DNA from: Antedon bifida
Taxonomy: Eukaryota > Echinodermata > Crinoidea > Comatulida > Antedonidae
Assembly: GCA_963402885.1 (NCBI GenBank)
Contig: OY727103.1
Span: 10,876,085 to 10,940,084 of the forward strand
DNA length: 64,000 nt
Direction: 5' to 3'
The translations under genes and the position numbers were made by a program. The notes below the pieces were generated by a model. The model was not told where the DNA came from. It did not search any database and worked only from the letters and a program-made list of their open reading frames with translations. Positions 11,568 to 23,762 of this stretch are shown in pieces (position 1 is the first letter of the stretch; every line of letters begins with the position of its first letter).

Positions 11568-12944
11568 AAAAGAGTTCCAAATCGCATTTGGAGACGTTTT
11601 AGACCATTTTGTGCATTTCGAAAAAACTTTTCACACAAAAACATCAAAGTGCATACAATAGCTTAATATCGTATTTGGAGACGTTTTAGACCATTTTGTG
11701 CATTTCGATGAAACTTTTCACACAAAACATAAAAGTGCACAAAATAGCTTCAAATCGCATTTGGAGACGTTTTAGACCATTTTGTGCATTTCGAAGAAAC
11801 TTTTCACACAAAAACAACAAAGTGCATACAATATCTTAATATCGTATTTGGAGACGTTTTAGACCACTTTGTGCATTTCGATGAAACTTTTCACACACAA
11901 CATCAAAGTGCACAAAATAGCTTCAAATCGCATTTGGAGACGTTTTAGACCATTTTGTGCGTTTTATTACACAAAACATCAAAGTGCACAAAATAGCTTA
12001 ATATCGCATTTGGAGACGTTTTAGACCATTTTGTGCATTTCGAAAAAACTTGATTACACAAAAATATCAAAGTGCTTAAAATCACATTTGAAACCGTTTT
12101 AGACCATTTTGAGCATTTCGATAAAACTTTTCAAACAAAAACAAAAAAGTGCATACAATAGCTTAATATCGTATTTGGAGACGTTTTAGACCATTTTGTG
12201 CATTTCGATGAAACTTTTCACACAAAAACATCAATGTTCATACAACAGCTTATTATCGTATTTGGAGACGTTTTAGACCATTTTGTGCGTTTCATTACAC
12301 AAAACATCAAAGTGCAAAAAAGAGTTCCAAATCGCATTTGGAGACGTTTTAGACCATTTTGTGAATTTCGAAAAAACTTTTCACACAAAAATATCAAAGT
12401 GCTTAAAATCACATTTGAAACAGTTTTAGACCATTTTGAGCATTTCGATAAAACTTTTCACACAAAACATTAAAGTGCACAAAATAGCTTCAAATCGCAT
12501 TTGGAGACGTTTTAGACCATTTTGTGCATTTCGATGAAACTTGGTTACACATAAACATCAAAGTGCCCAAAAGAGTTCCAAATCGCATTTGCAGACGTTT
12601 TAGACCATTTTGTGCATTTCGAAAAAACTTTTCAAACAAAAACATCAAAGTGCATACAATAGCTTAATATCGTATTTGGAGACGTTTTAGACCATTTTGT
12701 GCATTTCGATGAAACTTTTCACACAAAACATAAAAGTGCACAAAATAGCTTCAAATCGCATTTGTAGACGTTTTAGACGATTTTGTGCATTTCGAAAAAA
12801 CTTTTCACACAAAAACATCAAAGTGCATACAATAGCTTAATATCGTATTTGGAGACGTTTTAGACCATTTTGTGCATTTCGATGAAACTTTTCACCCAAA
12901 ACATAAAAGTGCACAAAATAGCTTCAAATCGCATTTGGAGACAT
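11568..12944 (+). repeat. Satellite block, paralogue of 1-1,627
   Basis: This copy matches the window start at offset 11,567. Near 12,389 it jumps from the aaaaacttttcacac monomer straight into atatcaaagtgcttaaaatc, which corresponds to position 1,072, so about 250 bp (three monomers) are missing relative to the first block. The jump fuses two monomers at the shared stretch tcacacaaaaa. The match fades near 12,945, where gagacattttagacaa stands against gagacatttttgacca. Confidence 0.85.
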
Positions 12945-14390
12945 TTTAGACAATTTTGTGCATTTCGATGAAACTTTTCACACAAAAACATCAAAGTGCA
13001 TACAATAGCTTAATATCGTATTTGGAGACGTTTTAGACCATTTTGTGCATTTCAATGAAACTTTTCACACAAAACAACAAAGTGCACAAAATAGCTTCAA
13101 ATCGCATTTGGAGACGTTTTAGACCATTTTGTGCATTTCGAAAAAACTTGATTACACAAAAATATCAAAGTGCTTAAAATCACATTTGAAACCGTTTTAG
13201 ACCATTTTGAGCATTTCGATAAAACTTTTCACACAAAACATTAAAGTGCACAAAATAGCTTCAAATCGCATTTGGAGACGTTTTAGACCATTTTGTGCAT
13301 TTCGATGAAACTTGGTTACACAAAAACATCAAAGTGCACAAAAGAACTCAAAATCGCATTTGGAGACGTTTTAGACCATTTTGAGCATTTCGAAAAAACT
13401 TTTCACTCAAAAACATCAAAGTGCATACAATAGCTTAATATAGTATTTGGAGACGTTTTAGACCATTTTGAGCATTTCGATAAAACTTTTCACACAAAAC
13501 ATTAAAGTGCACAGAATAGCTTCAAATCGCATTTGGAGACGTTTTAGACCATTTTGTGCATTTCGATGAAACTTGGTTACACAAAAACATCAAAGTGCAC
13601 AAAAGAGTTCCAAATCGCATTTGAGACGTTTTAGACCATTTTGTGCATTTCGAAAAAACTTTTCACACAAAAACATCAAAGTGCATACAATAGCTTACTA
13701 TCATATTTGGAGACGTTTTAGATCATTTTGTGCATTTCGATGAAACTTTTCACACAAAACATAAAAGTGCATAAAATAGCTTCAAATCGCATTTGGAGAC
13801 GTTTTAGACCATTTTGTGCATTTCGATGAAACTTTTCACACAAAAACATCAAAGTGCATACAATAGCTTAATATCGTATTTGGAGACGTTTTAGACCATT
13901 TTGTGCATTTCGATGAAACTTTTCACACAAAACCATCAAAGTGCATAAAATATGTTCAAATCGCATTTGCAGACGTTTTAGACCATTTTGTGCATTTCGA
14001 TGAAACTTAGTTACACAAAAACATCAAAGTGCTTAAAATCACATTTGAAACCGTTTTAGACCATTTCGAGCATTTCTATAAAACTTTTGACACAAAACAT
14101 CAAAGTGCACAAAAGAACTCAAAATCGCATTTGGAGACGTTTTAGACCATTTTGAGCATTTCGAAAAAACTTTTCACTCAAAAACATCAAAGTGCATACA
14201 ATAGCTTAATATAGTATTTGGAGACGTTTTAGACCATTTTGAGCATTTCGATAAAACTTTTCACACAAAACATTAAAGTGCACAAAATAGCTTCAAATCG
14301 CATTTGGAGACGTTTTAGACCATTTTGTGCATTTCGATGAAACTTGGTTGCACAAAAACATCAAAGTGCACAAAAGAGTTCCAAATCGCA
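12945..14390 (+). repeat. Satellite segment related to 8.9-9.8 kb
   Basis: Only satellite is present. The acaaaagaactc marker at 13,338 corresponds to 9,001 (offset 4,337) and that at 14,109 to 9,768 (offset 4,341), and the monomers between follow the same order, including cttactatcat near 13,690 and the one-base deletion catttgagacg near 13,618 and 14,390. The two cassettes are 771 bases apart here and 767 there; part of the difference is the compressed monomer at 9,415-9,427. A rare change to cacagaatagc is seen near 13,512. Confidence 0.78.
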
Positions 14391-16110
14391 TTTGAGACGT
14401 TTTAGACCATTTTGTGCATTTCGAAAAAACTTTTTACACAAAAACATCAAAGTGCATACAATAGCTTAATATCATATTTGGAGACGTTTTAGACCATTTT
14501 GTGCATTTCGATGAAACTTTTCACACAAAACATAAAAGTGCATAAAATAGCTTCAAATCGCATTTGGAGACGTTTTAGACCATTTTGTGCATTTCGATGA
14601 AACTTGGTTACACAAAAACATCAAAGTGCACAAAAAAGTTCCAAATCGCATTTGGAGAAGTTTTAGACCATTTTGTGCATTTCAAAAAAACTTTTCACAC
14701 AAAAACATCAAAGTGCATACAATAGCTTAATATCGTATTTGGAGACGTTTTAGACCATTTTGTGCATTTCGATGAAACTTTTCACACAAAACATCAAAGT
14801 GCACAAAATAGCTTCAAATCGCATTTGGAGACGTTTTAGACCATTTTGTGCATTTCGATGAAACTTGATTACACAAAAACATCAAAGTGCTTAAAATCAC
14901 ATTTGAAACCGTTTTAGAACATTTTGAGCATTTCGAAAAAACTTTTCAAACAAAAACATCAATGTGCATAAAACAGCTTATTATCGCATTTGGAGACGTT
15001 TTAGACCATTTTGTGCATTTCGATGAAACTTTTCAAACAAAAACATCAATGTGCATACAACAGCTTATTATCGCATTTGGAGACGTTTTAGACCATTTTG
15101 TGCATTTCGAAAAAACTTTTCTCACAAAAACATCAAAGTGCATACAATAGCTTAATATCGTATTTGGAGACGTTTTAAACCATTTTATGCATTTCGATGA
15201 AACTTTTCACACAAAACATAAAAGTGCACAAAATAGCTTCAAATCGCATTTGTAGACGTTTTAGACCATTTTGTGCATTTCGAAACAACTTTTCACACAA
15301 AAACATCAAAGTGCATACAATAGCTTAATATCATATTTGGAGACGTTTTAGACCATTTTGTGCATTTCGATGAAACTTTTCACACAAAACATAAAAGTGC
15401 ATAAAATAGCTTCAAATCGCATTTGGAGACGTTTTAGACCATTTTGTGCATTTCGATGAAACTTGGTTTACACTAAAACATCAAAGTGCACAAAAGAGTT
15501 CCAAATCGCATTTGGAGACGTTTTAGACCATTTTGTGCATTTCAAAAAAACTTTTCACACAAAAACATCAAAGTGCATACAATAGCTTAATATCGTATTT
15601 GGAGACGTTTTAGACCATTTTGTGCATTTCGATGAAACTTTTCACACAAAACATCAAAGTGCACAAAATAGCTTCAAATCGCATTTGGAGACGTTTTAGA
15701 CCATTTTGTGCATTTCGATGAAACTTGATTACACAAAAACATCAAAGTGCTTAAAATCACATTTGAAACCGTTTTAGAACATTTTGAGCATTTCGAAAAA
15801 ACTTTTCAAACAAAAACATCAATGTGCATAAAACAGCTTATTATCGCATTTGGAGACGTTTTAGACCATTTTGTGCATTTCGATGAAACTTTTCAAACAA
15901 AAACATCAATGTGCATACAACAGCTTATTATCGCATTTGGAGACGTTTTAGACCATTTTGTGCATTTCGAATAAACTTTTCACACAAAAACATCAAAGTG
16001 CATACAATAGCTTAATATCGTATTTGGAGACGTTTTAAACCATTTTGTGCATTTCGATGAAACTTTTCACACAAAACATAAAAGTGCACAAAATAGCTTC
16101 AAATCGCATT
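14390..16110 (+). repeat. 860-bp (10-monomer) tandem duplication, approximate limits
   Basis: The triple tcaaac monomer series beginning at 14,887 recurs at 15,747, 860 bases later, with the same neighbours: atcatatttgg, tttcaaaaaaac and the gcttaaaatcac short monomer. The second copy has an extra base in cttggtttacac near 15,465 and a changed tttcgaataaac near 15,966. The same pair of units, 859 bases apart, recurs at 32,172/33,031 and 40,882/41,741. Outer limits are uncertain by about one monomer. Confidence 0.8.
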
Positions 16111-17412
16111 TGTAGACGTTTTAGACCATTTTGTGCATTTCGAAACAACTTTTCACACAAAAACATCAAAGTGCATACAATAGCTTAATATCGTATTTGG
16201 AGACGTTTTAGACCATTTTGTGCATTTCGATGAAACTTTTCACCCAAAACATAAAAGTGCACAAAATAGCTTCAAATCGCATTTGGAGACATTTTTGACA
16301 AATTTGTGCATTTCGATGAAACTTTTTACACAAAAACAACAAAGTGCATACAATAGCTTAATATCGTATTTGGAGACGTTTTAGACCATTTTGTGCATTT
16401 CGATGAAACTTTTCAAACAAAAACATCAATGTGCATACAACAGCTTATTATCGCATTTGGAGACGTTTTAGACCATTTTGTGCATTTCGAAAAAACTTTT
16501 CACACAAAAAAAATCAAAGTGCATACAATAGCTTAATATCGTATTTGGAGACGTTTTAGACCATTTTGTGCATTTCGATGAAACTTTTCACACAAAACCA
16601 TCAAAGTGCATAAAATAGCTTCAAATCGCATTTGCAGACGTTTTAGACCATTTTGTGCATTTCGATGAAACTTAGTTACACAAAAACATCAAAGTGCTTA
16701 AAATCACATTTGAAACCGTTTTAGACCATTTCGAGCATTTCTATAAAACTTTTGACACAAAACATCAAAATGCACAAAAGAGCTCCAAATCGCATTTGGA
16801 GACGTTTTAGACCATTTTGAGCATTTCGAAAAAACTTTTCACTCAAAAACATCAAAGTGCATACAATAGCTTAATATAGTATTTGGAGACGTTTTAGACC
16901 ATTTTGTGCATTTCGATGAAACTTTTCACACAAAACATCAAAGTGCACAAAATAGCTTCAAATCGCATTTGGAGACGTTTTAGACCATTTTGTGCATTTC
17001 GATGAAACTTGATTACACAAAAACATCAAAGTGCTTAAAATCACATTTGAAACCGTTTTAGAACATTTTGAGCATTTCGAAAAAACATGTTAACATAAAA
17101 ACACCAAAGTGCTTAGAATAGCTTTAAAACGGATTTGGTGACGTTTTAGACCATTTTGTGCATTTCGATGAAACTTTTCACACAAAAACAACAAAGTGCA
17201 TACAATATCTTAATATCGTATTTGGAGACGTTTTAGACCATTTTGTGCATTTCGATGAAACTTAGTTACACAAAAAAATCAAAGTGCTTAAAATCACATT
17301 TGAAACCGTTTTAGACCATTTCGATCATTTCTATAAAACTTTTGACACAAAACATCAAAGTGCACAAAAGAGCTCCAAATCGCATTTGGAGACGTTTTAG
17401 ACCATTTTGTGC
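16110..17412 (+). repeat. Mixed satellite segment with palindrome monomer
   Basis: Only satellite is present. The order follows tcaccc, gacatttttgacaaa, tcaaac, ccatcaaag, the cttaaaatcac short monomer, the gagctcc variant, then the palindrome monomer at 17,045-17,132. The segment is paralogous to about 33.3-34.7 kb at an offset of about 17,285, falling to 17,110 after the loss of about two monomers in the right-hand relative. The change ggatttggtgacg near 17,130 is private to this copy. Confidence 0.78.
17045..17132 (+). repeat. Diverged 88-bp palindrome monomer (2 of 10)
   Basis: It has the same structure as at 10,986, with ATGTTAACAT at 17,087-17,096, and is followed by the variant ggatttggtgacg. 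Confidence 0.9.
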
Positions 17413-18423
17413 ATTTCGAAAAAACTTTTCACACAAAAACATCAAAGTGCATACAATAGCTTAATATCGTATTTGGAGACGTTTTAGACCATTTTTTGCA
17501 TTTCGATAAAACTTTTCACACAAAACATTAAAGTGCACAAAATAGCTTCAAATCGCATTTGGAGACGTTTTAGACCATTTTGTGCATTTCGATGAAAATT
17601 GGTTACACAAAAACATCAAAGTGCACAAAAGAGTTCCAAATCGCATTTGGAGACGTTTTAGACCATTTTGTGCATTTCGAAAAAACTTTTCACACAAAAA
17701 CATCAAAGTGCATACAATAGCTTAATATCGTATTTGGAGACGTTTTAGACCATTTTTTGCATTTCGATGAAACTTTTCACATAAAACATAAAAGTGCATA
17801 AAATAGCTTCAAATCGCATTTGGAGACGTTTTAGACCATTTTGTGCATTTCGAAGAAACTTTTCACACAAAAACAACAAAGTGCATACAATATCTTAATA
17901 TCGTATTTGGAGACGTTTTAGACCACTTTGTGCATTTCGATGAAACTTTTCACACACAACATCAAAGTGCACAAAATAGCTTCAAATCGCATTTGGAGAC
18001 GTTTTAGACCATTTTGTGCGTTTTATTACACAAAACATCAAAGTGCACAAAATAGCTTAATATCGCATTTGGAGACGTTTTAGACCATTTTGTGCATTTC
18101 GAAAAAACTTGATTACACAAAAATATCAAAGTGCTTAAAATCACATTTGAAACCGTTTTAGACCATTTTGAGCATTTCGATAAAACTTTTCACACAAAAA
18201 CAAAAAAGTGCATACAATAGCTTATTATCGTATTTGGAGACGTTTTAGACCATTTTGTGCATTTCGATGAAACTTTTCACACAAAAACATCAATGTTCAT
18301 ACAACAGCTTATTATCGTATTTGGAGACGTTTTAGACCATTTTGTGCGTTTCATTACACAAAACATCAAAGTGCAAAAAAGAGTTCCAAATCGCATTTGG
18401 AGACGTTTTAGACCATTTTGTGA
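17413..18423 (+). repeat. 1,011-bp (12-monomer) tandem duplication, copy 1
   Basis: This matches 18,424 onward at an offset of 1,011 bases. Twelve monomers are included, among them one 76-bp copy with gcgttttattac near 18,015 and one 78-bp copy ending cttaaaatcac. The left limit is the first match after a c/a difference (tgtgcattt at 17,410, tgtgaattt at 18,421). Markers shared by both copies are the ttttttgcatttcgataaaac monomer, aaaattggttac and caatgttcatac. The first monomer of copy 2 reads ggagaagtttt near 18,487 in place of ggagacgtttt. Confidence 0.88.
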
Positions 18424-19434
18424 ATTTCGAAAAAACTTTTCACACAAAAACATCAAAGTGCATACAATAGCTTAATATCGTATTTGGAGAAGTTTTAGAC
18501 CATTTTTTGCATTTCGATAAAACTTTTCACACAAAACATTAAAGTGCACAAAATAGCTTCAAATCGCATTTGGAGACGTTTTAGACCATTTTGTGCATTT
18601 CGATGAAAATTGGTTACACAAAAACATCAAAGTGCACAAAAGAGTTCCAAATCGCATTTGGAGACGTTTTAGACCATTTTGTGCATTTCGAAAAAACTTT
18701 TCACACAAAAACATCAAAGTGCATACAATAGCTTAATATCGTATTTGGAGACGTTTTAGACCATTTTTTGCATTTCGATGAAACTTTTCACATAAAACAT
18801 AAAAGTGCATAAAATAGCTTCAAATCGCATTTGGAGACGTTTTAGACCATTTTGTGCATTTCGAAGAAACTTTTCACACAAAAACAACAAAGTGCATACA
18901 ATATCTTAATATCGTATTTGGAGACGTTTTAGACCACTTTGTGCATTTCGATGAAACTTTTCACACACAACATCAAAGTGCACAAAATAGCTTCAAATCG
19001 CATTTGGAGACGTTTTAGACCATTTTGTGCGTTTTATTACACAAAACATCAAAGTGCACAAAATAGCTTAATATCGCATTTGGAGACGTTTTAGACCATT
19101 TTGTGCATTTCGAAAAAACTTGATTACACAAAAATATCAAAGTGCTTAAAATCACATTTGAAACCGTTTTAGACCATTTTGAGCATTTCGATAAAACTTT
19201 TCACACAAAAACAAAAAAGTGCATACAATAGCTTATTATCGTATTTGGAGACGTTTTAGACCATTTTGTGCATTTCGATGAAACTTTTCACACAAAAACA
19301 TCAATGTTCATACAACAGCTTATTATCGTATTTGGAGACGTTTTAGACCATTTTGTGCGTTTCATTACACAAAACATCAAAGTGCAAAAAAGAGTTCCAA
19401 ATCGCATTTGGAGACGTTTTAGACCATTTTGTGA
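18424..19434 (+). repeat. 1,011-bp tandem duplication, copy 2
   Basis: This is the second, adjacent copy of the twelve-monomer unit; the order then continues for less than one monomer before ending near 19,500. Both 1,011-bp copies reappear at 24.6-26.4 kb because the larger 6,932-bp duplication copied them, so this duplication is the older of the two. Confidence 0.88.
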
Positions 19435-19778
19435 ATTTCGAAAAAACTTTTCACACAAAAACATCAAAGTGCATACAATAGCTTAATATCGTATTTGGAG
19501 ACGTTTTAGACCATTTTGTGCATTTCAATGAAACTTTTCACACAAAACAACAAAGTGCACAAAATAGCTTCAAATCGCATTTGGAGACGTTTTAGACCAT
19601 TTTGTGCGTTTTATTACACAAAACATCAAAGTGCACAAAATAGCTTCAAATCGCATTTGGAGACGTTTTAGACCATTTTGTGCATTTCGAAAAAACTTGA
19701 TTACACAAAAACATCAAAGTGCATACAATAGCTTAATATCGTATTTGGAGACGTTTTAGACCATTTTGTGCATTTCGA

Positions 19779-20825
19779 TGAAACGTTTCACCCAAAACAT
19801 AAAAGTGCATACAATAGCTTAATATCGTATTTGGAGACGTTTTAGACCATTTTGAGCATTTCGAAAAAACTTTTCACTCAAAAACATCAAAGTGCATACA
19901 ATAGCTTAATATAGTATTTGGAGACGTTTTAGACCATTTTGTGCATTTCGATGAAACTTGGTTACACAAAAACATCAAAGTGCACAAAAGAGTTCCAAAT
20001 CGCATTTGGAGACGTTTTAGACCATTTTGTGCATTTCGAAAAAACTTTTAACACAAAAACATCAAAGTGCATACAATAGCTTAATATCGTATTTGGAGAC
20101 GTTTTAGACCATTTTGTGCATTTCGATGAAACGTTTCACCCAAAACATAAAAGTGCATACAATAGCTTAATATCGTATTTGGAGACGTTTTAGACCATTT
20201 TGAGCATTTCGAAAAAACTTTTCACTCAAAAACATCAAAGTGCATACAATAGCTTAATATAGTATTTGGAGACGTTTTAGACCATTTTGTGCATTTCGAT
20301 GAAACTTGGTTACACAAAAACATCAAAGTGCACAAAAGAGTTCCAAATCGCATTTGCAGACGTTTTAGACCATTTTGTGCTTTTCGATGAAACTTAGTTA
20401 CACAAAAACATCAAAGTGCTTAAAATCACATTTGAAACCGTTTTAGACCATTTCGAGCATTTCTATAAAACTTTTGACACAAAACATCAAAGTGCACAAA
20501 AGAGCTCCAAATCGCATTTGGAGACGTTTTAGACCATTTTGAGCATTTCGAAAAAACTTTTCACTCAAAAACATCAAAGTGCATACAATAGCTTAATATA
20601 GTATTTGGAGACGTTTTAGACCATTTTGTGCATTTCGATGAAACTTGGTTACACAAAAACATCAAAGTGCACAAAAGAGTTCCAAATCGCATTTGGAGAC
20701 GTTTTAGACCATTTTGTGCATTTCGAAAAAACTTTTAACACAAAAACATCAAAGTGCATACAATAGCTTAATATCGTATTTGGAGACGTTTTAGACCATT
20801 TTGTGCATTTCGATGAAACGTTTCA
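19779..20825 (+). repeat. Three monomers carrying the TGAAACGTTTCA palindrome
   Basis: A single t-to-g change turns the common tgaaacttttca into the perfect 12-base palindrome TGAAACGTTTCA at 19,779-19,790, 20,127-20,138 and 20,814-20,825. The first two are 348 bases apart and mark a four-monomer (348-bp) tandem repeat. The third is 687 bases further, with tcatcc in place of tcaccc. The three spread as parts of higher-order units, not by separate mutations. Confidence 0.85.
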
Positions 20826-21039
20826 TCCAAAACATAAAAGTGCATACAATAGCTTAATATCGTATTTGGAGACGTTTTAGACCATTTTGTGCATTTCGAA
20901 AAAACTTTTCACTCAAAAACATCAAAGTGCATACAATAGCTTAATATCGTATTTGGAGACGTTTTAGACCATTTTGTGCATTTCGATGAAACTTTTCAAA
21001 CAAAAACATCAATGTGCATACAACAGCTTATTATCGCAT

Positions 21040-23100
21040 TTGGAGACGTTTGAGACCATTTTGTGCATTTCGAAAAAACTTTTCACACAAAAACATCAAA
21101 GTGCCTACAATAGCTTAATATCGTATTTGGAGACGTTTTAGACCATTTTGTGCATTTCGATGAAACTTTTCACACAAAAACATAAAAGTGCATACAATAG
21201 CTTAATATCGTATTTGGAGACGTTTTAGACCATTTTGTGCATCTTTATGAAACTTTTCACCCAAAACATAAAAGTGCACAAAATAGCTTCAAATCGCATT
21301 TGGAGACATTTTTGACCAATTTGTGCATTTCGATGAAACTTTTTACACAAAAACAACAAAATGCATACAATAGCTTAATATCGTATTTGGAGACGTTTTA
21401 GACCATTTTGTGCATTTCGATGAAACTTTTCAAACAAAAACATCAATGTGCATACAATAGCTTAATATCGTATTTGGAGACGTTTTAGACCATTTTGTGC
21501 ATTTCGATGAAACTTTTCACACAAAAACATAAAAGTGCATAAAATAGCTTAATATCGTATTTGGAGACGTTTTAGACCATTTTGTGCATTTCGATAAAAC
21601 TTTTCACACAAAAACAACAAAGTGCATACAATAGCTTAATATCGTATTTGGAGACGTTTTAGACCATTTTGTGCATTTCAATGAAACTTTTCACACAAAA
21701 CAACAAAGTGCACAAAATAGCTTCAAATCGCATTTGGAGACGTTTTAGACCATTTTGTGCATTTCGAAAAAACTTGATTACACAAAAATATCAAAGTGCT
21801 TAAAATCACATTTGAAACCGTTTTAGACCATTTTGAGCATTTCGATAAAACTTTTCACACAAAACATTAAAGTGCACAAAATAGCTTCAAATCGCATTTG
21901 GAGACGTTTTAGACCATTTTGTGCATTTCGATGAAACTTGGTTACACAAAAACATCAAAGTGCACAAAAGAGTTCCAAATCGCATTTGGAGACGTTTTAC
22001 ACCATTTTGTGCATTTCGAAAAAACTTTTCACACAAAAACATCAAAGTGCATACAATAGCTTAATATCGTATTTGGAGACGTTTTAGACCATTTTGTGCA
22101 TTTCGATGAAACTTTTCACACAAAACATAAAAGTGCACAAAATAGCTTCAAATCGCATTTGTAGACGTTTTAGACCATTTTGTGCATTTCGAAAAAACTT
22201 TTTACACAAAAACATCAAAGTGCATACAATAGCTTAATATCGTATTTGGAGACGTTTTAGACCATTTTGTGCATTTCGATGAAACTTTTCACCCAAACAT
22301 AAAAGTGCACAAAATAGCTTCAAATCGCATTTGGAGACATTTTTGACCATTTTGTGCATTTCGATGAAACTTTTTACACAAAAACAACAAAGTGCCTACA
22401 ATAGCTTAATATCGTATTTGGAGACGTTTTAGACAATTTTGTGCATTTCGATGAAACTTTTCAAACAAAAACATCAATGTGCATACAACAGCTTATTATC
22501 GCATTTGGAGACGTTTTAGACCATTTTGTGCATTTCGAAAAAACTTTTCACACAAAAACATCAAAGTGCATACAATAGCTTAATATCGTATTTGGAGACG
22601 TTTTAGACCATTTTGTGCATTTCGATGAAACTGTTCACACAAAAACATAAAAGTGCATACAATAGCTTAATATCGTATTTGGAGACGTTTTAGACCATTT
22701 TGTGCATTTCGATAAAACTTTTCACCCAAAACATAAAAGTGCACAAAATAGCTTCAAATCGCATTTGGAGACATTTTTGACCAATTTGTGCATTTCGATG
22801 AAACTTTTTACACAAAAACAACAAAGTGCATACAATAGCTTAATATCGTATTTGGAGACGTTTTAGACCATTTTGTGCATTTCGATGAAACTTTTCAAAC
22901 AAAAACATCAATGTGCATACAACAGCTTATTATCGCATTTGGAGACGTTTTAGACCATTTTGTGCATTTCGAAAAAACTTTTCACACAAAAACATCAAAG
23001 TGCATACAATAGCTTAATATCGTATTTGGAGACGTTTTAGACCATTTTGTGCATTTCGATGAAACTTTTCACACAAAAACATAAAAGTGCATAAAATAGC
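21040..23100 (+). repeat. Paralogue of the 2.05-4.6 kb block
   Basis: The rare variants catctttatgaaac (21,240; 2,251), gtgcctacaatag (near 21,093; near 2,113), gttttacaccatt (near 21,996; near 3,519) and aaactgttcac (22,629; 4,152) occur here in the same order as at the left end of the window. The offset is about 18,989 at first and 18,477 later, so about 511 bp (six monomers) are missing here. The block lies inside the 6,932-bp unit and is repeated at about 27.97-30.03 kb. Confidence 0.78.
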
Positions 23101-23762
23101 TTAATATCGTATTTGGAGACGTTTTAGACCATTTTGTGCATTTCGATAAAACTTTTCACACAAAAACATCAAAGTGCATACAATAGCTTAATATCGTATT
23201 TGGAGACGTTTTAGACCATTTTGTGCATTTCAATGAAACTTTTCACACAAAACAACAAAGTGCACAAAATAGCTTCAAATCGCATTTGGAGACGTTTTAG
23301 ACCATTTTGTGCATTTCGATGAAACTTTTCAAACAAAAACATCAATGTGCATACAACAGCTTATTATCGCATTTGGAGACGTTTTAGACCATTTTGTGCA
23401 TTTCGAAAAAACTTTTCACACAAAAACATCAAAGTGCATACAATAGCTTAATATCGTATTTGGAGACGTTTTAGACCATTTTGTGCATTTCGATGAAACT
23501 TTTCACACAAAAACATAAAAGTGCATACAATAGCTTAATATCGTATTTGGAGGCGTTTTAGATCATTTTGTGCATTTCGATGAAACTTTTCACCCAAAAC
23601 ATAAAAGTGCACAAAATAGCTTCAAATCGCATTTGGAGACATTTTTGACCAATTTGTGCATTTCGATGAAACTTTTTACACAAAAACAACAAAGTGCATA
23701 CAATAGCTTAATATCGTATTTGGAGACGTTTTAGACCATTTTGTGCATTTCGATGAAACTTT
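22895..23762 (+). repeat. 434-bp-spaced pentamer units
   Basis: The tcaaac marker lies at 22,895, 23,329 and 23,763, 434 bases apart. The first interval replaces part of the pentamer with ttcaatgaaac and gataaaac monomers; the second is a standard pentamer with ggaggcgttttagatc near 23,551. The period was kept although the content changed, which suggests exchange in register. Confidence 0.78.
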
